From the NCBI GenBank assembly GCA_963575745.1, contig CAUYUJ010009380.1, forward strand, positions 116,501 to 160,000: 43,500 nt of DNA, read 5' to 3'. Made by a program: the position numbers and the translations under genes. The notes under the pieces were generated by a model. It did not search any database and was not told the DNA's origin. It saw only the letters and a list, made by a program, of their open reading frames with translations. Positions 18,068-26,612 of the stretch are shown here, piece by piece (position 1 is the first letter of the stretch; each line of letters starts with the position of its first letter). The stretch is from Prorocentrum cordatum. Taxonomy: Eukaryota; Sar; Dinophyceae; Prorocentrales; Prorocentraceae.

Positions 18068-18122
18068 CATCGGGTTTTTGCTAATCGCGCAATGGCCGGG
18101 CGCGATTAGCAAAAACCCGATG
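18068..18122 (-). promoter_or_regulatory. Perfect 23-bp inverted repeat (hairpin)
   Basis: CATCGGGTTTTTGCTAATCG at 18068 is followed, after a 9-base loop (AATGGCCGG), by its exact reverse complement ending at 18122; the stem totals 23 bp (18068-18090 with 18100-18122). In the sense of the ORF at 18177-19344 it lies 54 bases after the last stop codon, so it would sit in the 3' untranslated region. It could be an mRNA 3' structure, a retroelement 3' structure, or a tiny palindromic insertion. Function is not shown by sequence. Confidence 0.6.
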
Positions 18123-18176
18123 TTTTTAGACGACTGTACTTTACAAGTCGCGACAGGTCGAGCTATTCATGAGCAT

Positions 18177-18514
18177 TCACGTGGCCCCCACAAACATTCC
18201 AAAGAGTTCTTTACTAGCCTCCTCATCAGCATCATAGTCAGCAAAATGCGGCTCAATGCTGAATTCTACATCTGGCTGTTGCAGGTCATTACTGCTATCT
18301 GCGGCTGGCTGGCTGCTGTTGACATCAACAGCTGGTTGGCTATGGTTTGCATCATTCTGCTGGCGATCGCGCCTGCCGAGATTTGCTAGCAACTGGAACG
18401 GGCGCTGGCGCTGGACACTCGGTGCCTGCTCGGGCGGCTCAGAGGGCCCGCGCAGGCCTGGAGGCGGAGGTACTCTATGGAACGTGTGCCTCATCTTCTT
18501 TCGCCTCGACTCCT
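18177..18514 (-). CDS. Second frame of the 18.2-19.3-kb gene, C-terminal part
   Basis: About 110 codons of non-repetitive sequence in the -1 frame relative to the upstream ORF, ending in TGA at 18177-18179. It includes K-K-M-R-H-T-F-H-R-V-P-P-P-P-G-L-R-G, R-P-F-Q-L-L-A-N-L-G-R-R-D and an acidic end, H-F-A-D-Y-D-A-D-E-E-A-S-K-E-L-F. Codon use is less GC-rich than the upstream part. It may be reached by a -1 frameshift, by removal of a small intron (a GT lies at the upstream stop, in GAGGTAGAG), or by its own ATG about 20 bases past that stop; alternatively a mutation or assembly error split one gene. No known domain. Confidence 0.5.
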
Positions 18515-19344
18515 CTACCTCTTGCCCTTGCCCTTCCCCTTGTTGCCTGACCCCAGCTTCCTGGCCATGTTGCCGCGCGGCGCCTTGTTGGTGAGCACGT
18601 GCCCGCCAGCTGCTCGAAGCTGCTCCGCGACGAGCATGTTGATGTCCATCAAGTAGCCCTTCATGCCGAGGATGGTCGTCGGCGTCTCGCACGGGTTCAC
18701 CTGCTTGAGCGAGTCCCCCTTGGGCTCCGTCTCCGAGAGCGCCTGCATTATCTTGTCGTGATCGCTCTGCTCCGATGCGACGAGGATCTGGCCTTTGAGG
18801 TTGAAAGTACGGCGTGACTTCTGGGTTCGATCGGGTTTGTCGAAGGTCGGGTGGGTGAGCATCTCCTTGACCCATAGCTCCGCTACCTCTGGCCCCCCCT
18901 GCATCAACATCGTCTTGAGGCGTAGGATCGTGCGCGTGCAAGCGACCCGTCTCGGTGAGGTGTCCTTGTAGGAGTAGTTGCTCAAAACGTCGAGAACTGC
19001 GAAAGCACTCTGGCAAGCCGGCGTGCCATGCTCTCCGTCTGGGTTCTTCTTCTGCTCCGTCACGTACCTCTGGAAGGCCGCGAAGCACTCCGTCACGCAC
19101 ACGTGTTTGCGGTCCATGAGCACGCTGGTCAACTCTTGGTGCTCGAGCGTGCGAACTCGATTCTCGAGCTGGAAGAGGAGCGCCTTCATGGTGCCGACGT
19201 CCACGTCCTCGTCCTCGTCCCAGCTCTCGGCGGGGCCCTTGTGCTGCTTGTGCTTTTCGTCGCGACCTTGATCGCTCGCGCCTTGCGGGCGCAGGAGCGA
19301 ACTGTGTGGCTTGGCGAGCTCCTGCCCAGGCTGGGCTGCCGCCG
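18515..19344 (-). CDS. Unknown protein with coiled-coil-like start and K/G-rich end
   Basis: The best non-PPR coding region of the window. Minus strand, stop TAG at 18515-18517. The frame is open upstream past GTG at 19204 to a likely acceptor: a CTCC-rich polypyrimidine tract and CAG end at 19345. Order of segments: A/Q/P-rich lead; charged K-H-K-Q-H-K; acidic D-E-D-E-D-V-D-V; a heptad-like stretch M-K-A-L-L-F-Q-L-E-N-R-V-R-T-L-E-H (coiled coil?); a central region with C-F-A-A-F-Q-R-Y-V and T-R-T-I-L-R-L-K-T-M-L; the tail G-N-K-G-K-G-K-G-K-R. Coiled coil plus basic tail recalls gag/ORF1 proteins of retroelements, but no zinc knuckle, protease or polymerase is seen. Could also be a host gene exon. 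Confidence 0.7.
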
Positions 19345-19349
19345 CTGCA

Positions 19350-19450
19350 GGAGCAGGATGCAGGAGGGGGAGGATGAGGCGACGGAGGCCAGGGGCAGGG
19401 GCACAGGGAGGAGGAGGAGGAGGAGGAGGAGGAGGAGGAGGAAGATCCTC
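19350..19450 (-). promoter_or_regulatory. Polypyrimidine tract and candidate 3' splice site
   Basis: On the minus strand a long CTCCTC run (GGAGGA on the plus strand, 19408-19441) is followed by CCTCATCCTCCCCCTCCTGC and CTGCTCCTGCAG, with the CAG at 19345-19347, immediately before the reading frame turns from L/P runs into A-A-A-Q-P-G-Q-E-L. This fits an intron end. Confidence 0.4.
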
Positions 19451-19971
19451 ACCCGCTTGATAGCACCCTCATGGCCCTCGCCTTTTTGACCCTTACCCTC
19501 ATGATCATCACTCTGCTGATTCTCGCTCTCCTCACCCTCACCCTCCTGCCTCAAGATCCTGATCCTCAACTTCCTCATTATCATTATCATTCTCCCGACC
19601 CTCGCTCTCTCCTCGTGATGCCCACTCTGCCGATCCGCACTCTGCTGATCCTCCCTCTCCTGTTCAAAACTCGCCCGATCCTCACCTCTTCCTGATCTTC
19701 AAACTCCTGATCCTCGCTCTCCTGGCTTCATTCTGCACATCCTCACGCTCCTGCTCCACTCTCGCCAGCTCCTGAGCCGCATGACTCTCACTCTCCTGTT
19801 CCTCCCCCTCGCGAGCCTCGCCCTGCTGATCCTCATCCTCCTCATCCTCACGCGCCGCACCACCGCTTTTTCCGCGCGCGCGCCCCTTGTTTTTTTTATA
19901 CAGAAGCTCCCGATCATCCACATAACGGCTGCTACTCGTATTGGTACCGTCATCGATATTAAGACCCGTAG
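19451..19971. repeat. Degenerate CTGATCCTCGCTCTC repeats (pyrimidine-rich strand)
   Basis: The plus strand is a loose repeat of CTGATCCTCACTCTCC over about 400 bp, giving L/I/T-rich plus frames and E/R/G-rich minus frames. There is strong purine/pyrimidine strand asymmetry. Nothing gene-like. Confidence 0.6.
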
Positions 19972-20435
19972 TTAGATCGATAGTGAGAGGGATAGTGAGA
20001 TCGATCGTAAGATCGATAGTTGTATCGATAGTGATACTGGTTGAGACACCGATCGTGAGACCGATTGTGGTATCGATAATGCGGGGGGAAAGTGAGGTCG
20101 ATAGAGAGATCGAGATTGAGAGGGATGGTGAGATCGATCGTGATACCGATAGAGCGATCGATCGAGTGAGATCGATCGGGTAAGATCGATCGGGTAAGAT
20201 CGATCGGGTGAGATCGATCGGGTGAGATCGATAGTGAGATGGATCATACTATCGATGGTGAAATCGATAGTACGATCGATGGTGATATCGACATTGAGAT
20301 CGATTGTGAGATCTATAGTGTGATCGATTGTGATATCGATAGTGACGGTGATTGGGATATGGATATCCATCGTGATTCCGATCCTGAGGTCGATTGTGAG
20401 AGTGGTACTGGAATCGATAGTGAAATCAATGGAGT
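19972..20435. repeat. 12-bp GATCGATAGTGA minisatellite, array 2
   Basis: Same unit as 16851-17205. It includes a sub-array of a longer unit, AGATCGATCGGGTA/G, at 20163-20230 repeated about four times with little change, pointing to recent local expansion. Confidence 0.9.
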
Positions 20436-21000
20436 GAGGCCGACCTCTCTCCCCCAGAGCCCCCGTATGACCCGAAGGGTGGTCGTGTGGGTAGGAAGAG
20501 AAGCTGTGGAGCACCGACTGTGCGCTCGTCCTCGTGGCCCTCTCGGAGGCCGTCTGGGAGCCCTGTGGGATCTGGCAGGGGGCGGGCTCGGGCCTTCTGG
20601 GAGCCCCCTCGCGCTGCGGAGGGCAGGAGGGACGCCCCGGTGGGCCTCGCGGGGCACCCGTGGGGCTCCCTCTCTTGGCAGGACGTCGGAGACCCGGGGA
20701 GAGCGGAGACCGCGGAGGCGCCGCGGAGGGGGGGCCCGCCAGCAGCCTCTGGCGCGCACAGTGCCCGGTGCTGCGGAGACGGCTGGGGGCTGGCCCGCGG
20801 ACTCCGTCCGCGTCGGCCGGCCTGTCCGGCGTGCCCGTTTCTTGCGAGTGCTTGCTGCTTGCTTGCGCGCTTGCTGGCCGGCTTGATGCTTGCTTCTCGG
20901 GGGCCTCGGGGGCTGCCTGGCAGCCCTGGCCGGGCCCTCGGAGGGTCAGGGGGCCGTCGGAGGGGGTGGCCGCCCTCCTGGGACGATCTTGAGCCGCCTT
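20436..21000. repeat. GC-rich spacer with a decayed PPR lead-in
   Basis: Degenerate GGCCGTCTGGGAGCC-type spacer. At 20790-20890 the lead-in (GGGCTGGCCCGCGGACTCCG, TCCGTCCGCG) and following GCTTGCTTGCGCGCTTGC appear. Confidence 0.5.
20760..20815 (-). pseudogene. Possible decayed PPR repeat start
   Basis: After the lead-in the minus frame reads S-P-Q-H-R-A-L-C-A-P-E-A-A-G, which keeps only the approximate position of the cysteine. Called from the lead-in. Confidence 0.25.
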
Positions 21001-21345
21001 GGGACAGCATCAGGGCAAATGCTGGACATTAAGAAGCGCACGCGCGCCTCATTTCCCAAGGATGTTGCAGCGTGACTATGGCCGCCAGAGGAGACCGGAA
21101 GAGACGCGCGGCCTGCGCAGGCTCGGAAAGAGGCAGCAGCACTGCGGAGCATGCTCCCTGTCGCTGGCGGGTCGGGAGCACTCTCAGGGAGAACTCCCCG
21201 GCGGGTCGCCCATTTAGACCCGAGCAGCTCCAAAGAAGGGAGGCTAATAAGAAGCGCATGGGTGCCTGCTTCTCCTGGGTGGCTGGCGCGGTGCCCAGAA
21301 GGGATCTTCCCTCGGAAGCATCTTGGAGGAGGGTTTGGGGGCGTC
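21001..21345. other. Non-repetitive island, coding strand unclear
   Basis: 21010-21330 breaks the spacer with unique sequence open on both strands, for example minus G-S-K-W-A-T-R-R-G-V-L-P-E-S and plus G-Q-M-L-D-I-K-K-R-T-R-A-S-F. Could be an exon of unknown product. Confidence 0.3.
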
Positions 21346-21925
21346 TTCTGGCCTGATTCGGACCTCTTGGGGCTTTGGGGGGCCTCCGCGGGGCCTGCTG
21401 GCGGTCTTGGGGGTCATCTTGGGGCGGAGGGCGCGGAATGTCAGGTCGAGCTTGCCTTCTCGGGGCCCCGTTGGGGCAGTCTTGAGTCATCTTGGGGACC
21501 TCTTGGGCCGTCTTGGGGGCCTCTTGGGCTGCCTTGGGGAGGGAGGAGGGACGAGTCAGGATGGAGGAGCGGCGCGGTTCCAGAAGCAGTGAAGGGTACC
21601 TGTGCAGGTGTGAGGGCCCCGAGCTGTCTGCAGCCCCCCCCCCTGGGTCGCCCCGAGCTGACCGACTGGGAGCTCGCGTGGGGTCAACCTCTGCCCTCTT
21701 TGGGCCCTCATGGCGTCCCTTGGGGGCCTCGTGGGATCCGTTTTTGGGGGGGTCCCTTGCCTTCGGGGGGGCCATCTTGGCGTCCTTCGGGGCCTTTGGG
21801 TGGGCCATCTTGGCGTCCCTCCGGGCCTTTTAGGGGGCCCTTCCTGGGCCATCGTGGCGTCCCTTGGGACCTCTGGGGGCCGTTCTCGGGAGGGTCTGGT
21901 GCAGGGAGGGGGCCATTTGGGGGGA
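21345..21925. repeat. GGGGCCTCTTGGG / CCATCTTGGCGTCC spacer
   Basis: Spacer with a locally regular unit near 21700-21860 (GGCCATCTTGGCGTCCCT, about 50-60 bp apart). The 416-codon plus-strand frame 21151-22401 runs through it and is not supported. Confidence 0.6.
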
Positions 21926-22090
21926 TCTGCACATGTAGCAGCAATCACGCGCAGCAGCGTTTTTTCGTTAGCTCGGGCAGCACTCTGGGCAACACTGCCT
22001 GTACCCTCGCTTCCTTGGCGGGTTCGAGCCTCACGCCGACGGACGACTGCATATGCTCATCAGGCTCCGGTGCCGAAACAGCTACCACAA
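21926..22090 (-). CDS. Possible exon of unknown product
   Basis: Unique island between spacers. On the minus strand a TTGTGGTAG followed by the frame V-S-A-P-E-P-D-E-H-M-Q-S-S-V-G-V-R-L-E-P-A-K-E-A-R-V-Q-A-V reads like coding sequence and ends at a stop near 21945. The plus strand is also open. No domain recognised. Confidence 0.25.
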
Positions 22091-22744
22091 GGGGCCGTTC
22101 CTGGGGGGTCCGGGGCCGGGAGGGGGCCATCTGGGGGGATCTTGGGGGCCAGTTGGAGCGGCCTTGGGGCTGCCTTGGGGCCGCCCTGGGCGCGAACGAC
22201 GGCACCTTTGAGACCCCCTTGGGGGCGCAGTGGGTTCCTCTGGGGACTTCTCGGACCATCTTTTGGACTGCACCAGGGCCCAGAGGCCAACGTATGAACG
22301 TCGGACCAACGTATGGGACCTCTCTGCGAACGGCGGCACCAGGGCCCCACTGGAACCCCGCAGGGCAGTCGGAAGCAATACTTCGTGAAACGTGGAAGTG
22401 AACTGGCTTCTGACAGATTGGAGCTCCTGCATGGTGCCCCTCCGCGGACGATCTGCGGCCCTCCTGTGGAACCTCTGAGAGTCAACACGTATAATAAGGA
22501 TGCACGATAAGGATGCAAGGGCCTTGGACGCCCATTTCGAAGCTTTCCGAGCGGGGAGCGGCCAACGAAAGTGCCCAAGGATGGGCCGAGGAGGCAAGGA
22601 TGTAAGGGTACCATTGGGAAGGTTGCCCATCCTTACTATGCGGGTTGACTGTACCAGATTGGCCCCTGACCAGAAGGCGGCCGCTGGAGCGGTCTCTGGA
22701 GCGAGCCTGGGGTTCGTTGCCGCCGCCACTGATCCCTTTTAACG
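22091..22744. other. Spacer then non-repetitive sequence
   Basis: 22090-22270 spacer. 22300-22740 unique, with a small direct repeat ATAAGGATGCA (22493 and 22507). Plus (22500-22742) and minus frames are both open; no product recognised. Confidence 0.35.
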
Positions 22745-22915
22745 GTAGTACAAATGACGTTTGGCTCAAGCTTCACCTCTCGCATGTCGCGGAGCAGTGC
22801 CAAAGCCCGCTGCCACTGCCATCCCTTCTCGCACGCGCTGGTTACAGCGCAGAAGCTGACTAGGGGGAACGCGTGGCATACCGTCCACGAAATCTGTCCG
22901 AGATGGTACGCAGGG
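22745..22915 (-). CDS. PPR repeat segment (partial)
   Basis: Minus-strand lead-in I-S-W-T-V-C-H-A-F-P-L-V, then SFCAVTSACEKGWQWQR, ALALLRDMREVKLEPN, V-I. One 35-residue motif with S-F-C-A-V-T in place of S-Y-N-A-G-I. The lead-in again has S-W-T-V, as at 12.7 and 13.7 kb. After the motif the frame reads C-T-T-V-K-R-D-Q-W and diverges. It is the nearest segment downstream (minus sense) of the four-repeat block at 23.7 kb. Confidence 0.8.
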
Positions 22916-22949
22916 TCAGGGAGGAGATGTTGCTGAAGTCTTTCAAATG

Positions 22950-23690
22950 ACGGTAGGCTGGAGCTTCGCCTCTTTTGCTGCTGCCTGCGGCTGCAGAACG
23001 CCGCTGCCTGCTCCATGCTGGTGCTGATCGCTGTTGCTGTGTGCTGCCGCTTGTGCTGCTGGCTGCGGACTGTGTGCTGCTGCTGCTCGAGGCCGTCAGG
23101 GCCGTCTAGGAGACCTCTTGGGGGCTGAATCGGCCACCGATTCTCGAGGTGCGTTAGGACTTCGGAACGCCTCTAACATCTCAGGGACCTTCTGGCTGCT
23201 GTTCGGGGGTAGGGGCGGTCGGGGGTGTGTTCGTGGGGCATCCTGGGGCGGTCTTGGGCCGTCTTGAGGCCGTCTGACGCCGTGTTGGTGGCATTTGGAG
23301 CGGTCCAGGTCTCTTGGGCCGTCTTCGTCACCCTCCCGGGGCGATATCGGGGGCCTCTTGGGCCGTGCTGGGCGGCCCAGAACCGAAAACGCACGTGTAC
23401 GAGAGCCGGTCGAAGACCTGAGACAATTGTTTTGGCGTGTGCTACCTCTCTCGGGGGTGCTCCTGGAGCCTTCTTGGGACGTCTTTTGGGCTTCCTGGCC
23501 CCTCTTGGGGGCGCGACCTTCAGGCTCCTTTGGCCGTCTCCGAACCCCTCTTCGGCCGACTGGAGCTCCTCCTGGACCGCCAAGAGAGGCTCCAAGTGAC
23601 CGCCCGCCTCCCGGACCGGCTGTGCCCCGGTCGGGCAAAGCCCCCACGAGGTCAGAGGTCAGAGGCGCTGCTCGTTAAATTCAGACTCGC
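22950..23690. repeat. CTG-rich tract and GGCCGTCTTGGG spacer
   Basis: 22970-23090 is CTG-rich, 23090-23650 is spacer. Intervening sequence between two PPR segments. Confidence 0.55.
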
Positions 23691-23699
23691 GGCAACGGG

Positions 23700-24180
23700 T
23701 ATTGTGAACGAGATGATGTCGGGTTTTAGCTTCAAGTCCCACATATCGTCGAGCAGCGCGAGGGCCCGCTGCCACTGTTCGCCTTTCTCGCACGCGCTGA
23801 TCCCCGCGTTGTAGCTGATTGCGTTGGGCACCAACGTCAGTCCCCACATCTCGCTGAGCAGCGCCAGAGCCTGTTGCCACTGGTTGTCTTTCTCACACGC
23901 ACTGATTCCAGCGCTGTAGCTGATGACGTCGAGCTCCAGCTTCGCCTCCCGCATTCCGCCGAGCAACGCAATCGCCTGTTGCCACTGCCCGCTTTTCTCG
24001 CACGCGCTGATTCCAGCGCTGTAGCTGAAAATGTCCGGGTCTACGTTCGCTTCCCGCATGTCGCTGAGAAGAACAAGGGCACGCTGCCACTGACAGCCCT
24101 TCTCGCACGCGCTGACCGCAGCGCTGTAGCTGACCAGGGTATAACCAAGCAACGCATCCAAATCTGATACCCACGATACC
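23700..24180 (-). CDS. PPR block with four tandem repeats (partial gene)
   Basis: The longest clear protein-family match in the window. One uninterrupted minus-strand frame (open 24359-23652) with four consecutive 35-residue PPR motifs, each starting S-Y-S/N-A: SYSAAVSACEKGCQWQR; SYSAGISACEKSGQWQQ; SYSAGISACEKDNQWQQ; SYNAGISACEKGEQWQR. Second helices run A-L-V/A/I-x-L-L-x-x-M with K/N-L/V-x-P turns (D-P-D-I-F, E-L-D-V-I, V-P-N-A-I, K-P-D-I-I). P-type PPR proteins bind RNA and act mostly in organelle RNA processing, stability or editing; that is family knowledge. Upstream protein V-S-W-V-S-D-L-D-A-L-L-G-Y-T-L replaces the usual S-W-T-V lead-in. No start codon or targeting peptide is evident, and the C-terminus is not seen. 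Confidence 0.9.
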
Positions 24181-24495
24181 TGTCTTCGGGCAGGGACTAC
24201 GCAGGAGAGTGAGAGTGGGACGGAGCGTAAAGAGGGCGTATCATCTGTCAAACTCCCTGGGGGTCCTAATCGCAATAGGTCGCCCGTAGCCTCGCTTGGC
24301 CGATGCTGCCCCCCCTCAATCCGCTTTCGCGTTCTCGCCACGGCACTGGATGCCGTCACTTTCGAAAGCGAGGCTCACACTTGAGCGGTTCGGTGCTCTC
24401 CCCAAACGAACCCCTCAACAACAGTCATTTTGAGACTGCTCGCTCTCATCGGTTCGCGTGTCAAAGAACGTGCCCCAGACCCTTAATACCAGTCC
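24181..24495. other. Non-repetitive stretch, nothing identified
   Basis: The minus-strand PPR frame is open to 24359 (R-K-R-I-E-G-G-Q-H-R-P-S near its start) and might include more of the exon. No motif. Confidence 0.35.
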
Positions 24496-25030
24496 TCTTC
24501 GTGTTCGATCGCGCCCACCTTGGGGGTAGATCTTCTTGCCTGCCAAGTGAAGTTGGCGCAGCCCCCAACACACGAAGAGCTGGGTGACAGGAAAGAAGAG
24601 ACACATACGTATATTTATATGTCTGTAGATATATATATATATATATCAACATAGATAGAGAGACAGAGAGAGAGAGAGAGAGTGAGGAAGAGAACGAGGA
24701 AGAGAGAGAGAGAGAGAGTGCGAGGAGGAAACAAGTGCGGGAAGGGAGGCGCGAAGGGCATCGATGGGAGCCACGAGGGCAGCGACGAAGGCGCGGAAAG
24801 CGACTGCGGAATCACGAAGGGCAGTGAGGGGTATCGAAGGCGGACGAAGGGTAACGAGGGGCGAATGCGATTCCTAACGGGCGGATCGGCAACACCCATA
24901 TCCCGAATCCTCGATACCCGCCCCATTCGTGTTCCATCGTGCCTTCTTTGGGGGGTATATCTTCCTTCTGTCTGCCACGTGTAGTCGGCGCAGCCCCTAA
25001 CACAGGAAGAGGAGGGAGAACGGACAAAGG
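24496..25030. repeat. Duplicated 105-bp segment flanking a GA/TA microsatellite
   Basis: TTCGTGTTCGATCGCGCCC...GGCGCAGCCCCCAACACACG (24499-24585) recurs as TTCGTGTTCCATCGTGCC...GGCGCAGCCCCTAACACAGG (24927-25008). Between them lie (TA)n at 24629-24646, (GA)n at 24655-24720 and GGCAGTGAGGGGTATCGAAGG-like repeats. Confidence 0.75.
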
Positions 25031-25360
25031 AAAAGCGCGAGGAGGAAAGGAGCGGCAGAAGGGAAGGAGGCGGTGAAGGCCAACGGGGGGAGGGGGGAGG
25101 AGGAGGAGGAGGAGGACGATGCAAGACGAGAGAATTTAGCAGGACATCAAGCAGCAAAAACAGACGGGCGGGTCGAGCGGCGGAACCTAAAACGTGGGTC
25201 AGGCCGGCGGGGCGGGCGGACCCTAATGGGCTAGCCGGGCCATGAACCTCGTGCAAGGGTCGTGCGGGAGGGGAACTACATACGGCGGGCGGGCGAGCTT
25301 CCAAGCGAACGTAGGGTCGGGCCGTGACAGGCGGATTGGGCGGGCGGATCCTGACTGTCG
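25031..25360. repeat. GGGCGGGCGGAnCC-rich minisatellite, block 1
   Basis: Degenerate GGGCGGGCGGACCCTAATGGGC repeats preceded by a GGA run (25088-25115). The same sequence class recurs at 27380-27640 and 31385-31445. Confidence 0.6.
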
Positions 25361-25615
25361 GATCGGAAACAAATCATAAGGGAGTCCTGGGAGAAACCGT
25401 GATTCCTTAATGTGGATCTCCCACGCGGCAGAGCGATTCCTGGATATATCGTGGGGAAATCTGGAGCGGAAGCGGGCTTCCTGAATAACATGCTAGAGAT
25501 TGAACTGGGAACCGTACAATCACGAACGTTGCGCCTCATGACCTTTCCCTGATCAAAATTTTCCTCCCGAAGGACCCAACCATGCGCAGCTGTGAGTGCC
25601 GCGGCTGTGAGCATT
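25361..25615. other. Non-repetitive stretch, nothing identified
   Basis: Contains GAGCGATTCCTGGATATATC. Words such as GGCGATTCCTGAGTGTCG at 31.49 kb look related. No convincing ORF. Confidence 0.35.
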
Positions 25616-25619
25616 GCCT

Positions 25620-26612
25620 TCAGTGGAGTTCCAGATGGGGCCGCGAAGCGTGTGAGCGGTGTGCAGGATCGGGTGTTGGTACGGCCCGGCCTGGATAATA
25701 ATCACATCCTTCAAGAACCCGAGACCCTCCACCAGCCAAGATACACAGAACATCCCAGGGTACCCTCCACAGGGTGCACAAGAAAACCCCACAAGCACCA
25801 ACACCATGAGGGTACCTTCTCTGAACCGACCTCGATCTTATATCTCGGTCCGACCGTACGCCATGTGGGCCCTGCCGCTAGGGCCTTCGGTGGAGCTCCC
25901 TATTGGGCCACGAAGCGTGTGAAGGGTGTGCCGAATCGGGCGCGGGTGCGCCACGCGAGCGCAACCCTCGGTGGAGCTCTCCTATGGGGCCACGAAGCGT
26001 GTGAAGGGTGTGTCGAATCGGGTGCGGGGGCGTCATGCGAACGCAACCGCTGGGATTTCCGGAGGGGCTCACATATTGGGCAATGTGAGCGCAGCCTCTC
26101 GGTCCCTCGGCGGAGCTCCTCATGGGGTCACGCAACGTGCGAGGACTGTGCCGGATCTGGTGCGGGGGCGCCATGCGGACGCAGCCCTTGGGGCCTTCGG
26201 TGGAGCTCCCTATGGGGCCACGAAGCGTGTGATGGGTGTGCCGGATCGGGTGCGGGTGCGACGTGCGATCGCAACCACTGGGGCCTTCGGTGGAGCCCCT
26301 CTCCATGGGGTCACGAGACGCGTGAAGGGTATACCGAATCGGGTGCGGGTACGCCGTGCCAACATAGCAGCTGGCAACCGTCGGAAGGGCTCTTTACGGA
26401 GCCCCGAATGGTGTGAGGGATGTGCTTAATCGGGCGCGCGCACGCCAAGCGAACGCAGCCGCTGGGGCCTTCGGCGGAACTCCATATGGGGCCACGCAAC
26501 GTGTGAGGGGTGTGCCGAATCGGGCGCGGGTGCGCCATGCGATCGCAGCCACTGGGGCATCCGGGGATACTCCCTATAGAGCCACGGAAAGCGTGAGGGG
26601 TTTGACACAGGA
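25620..26612. repeat. 90-bp tandem repeat, about nine units
   Basis: Anchor GTGTGAAGGGTGTGCCGAAT recurs at about 25650, 25917, 25999, 26137, 26227, 26320, 26411, 26501 and 26591, mostly 90-93 bp apart, with one 82-bp step, one 138-bp step and a 180-bp unique insertion (25690-25870). Each unit contains GCCTTCGGTGGAGCTCC and GGGGCCACGAAGCG. Thirty codons per unit keep frames open (plus: G-A-T-K-R-V-K-G-V-P-N-R-V-R-V-R), but non-triplet indels shift the frame, so I call it noncoding. Confidence 0.9.

Noticed and set aside
21151-22401. 416-codon plus-strand ORF
   Set aside because: Runs mostly through G-rich spacer giving G/P/W/S filler; no domain, and the opposite strand is open too.
22750-22790. 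Spliced-leader relic (TTTGGCTCAAG)
   Set aside because: The match falls inside a PPR repeat, where the neighbouring copies have TTCGGCTCCAGCTTC; it is coincidence.
24615-25304. 229-codon minus-strand ORF
   Set aside because: Reads S/L/F and P runs from (GA)n, GGA and G-rich repeats; no independent support.
25620-26612. CRISPR-like array
   Set aside because: Units are contiguous degenerate 90-bp repeats without unique spacers, in a eukaryotic context.
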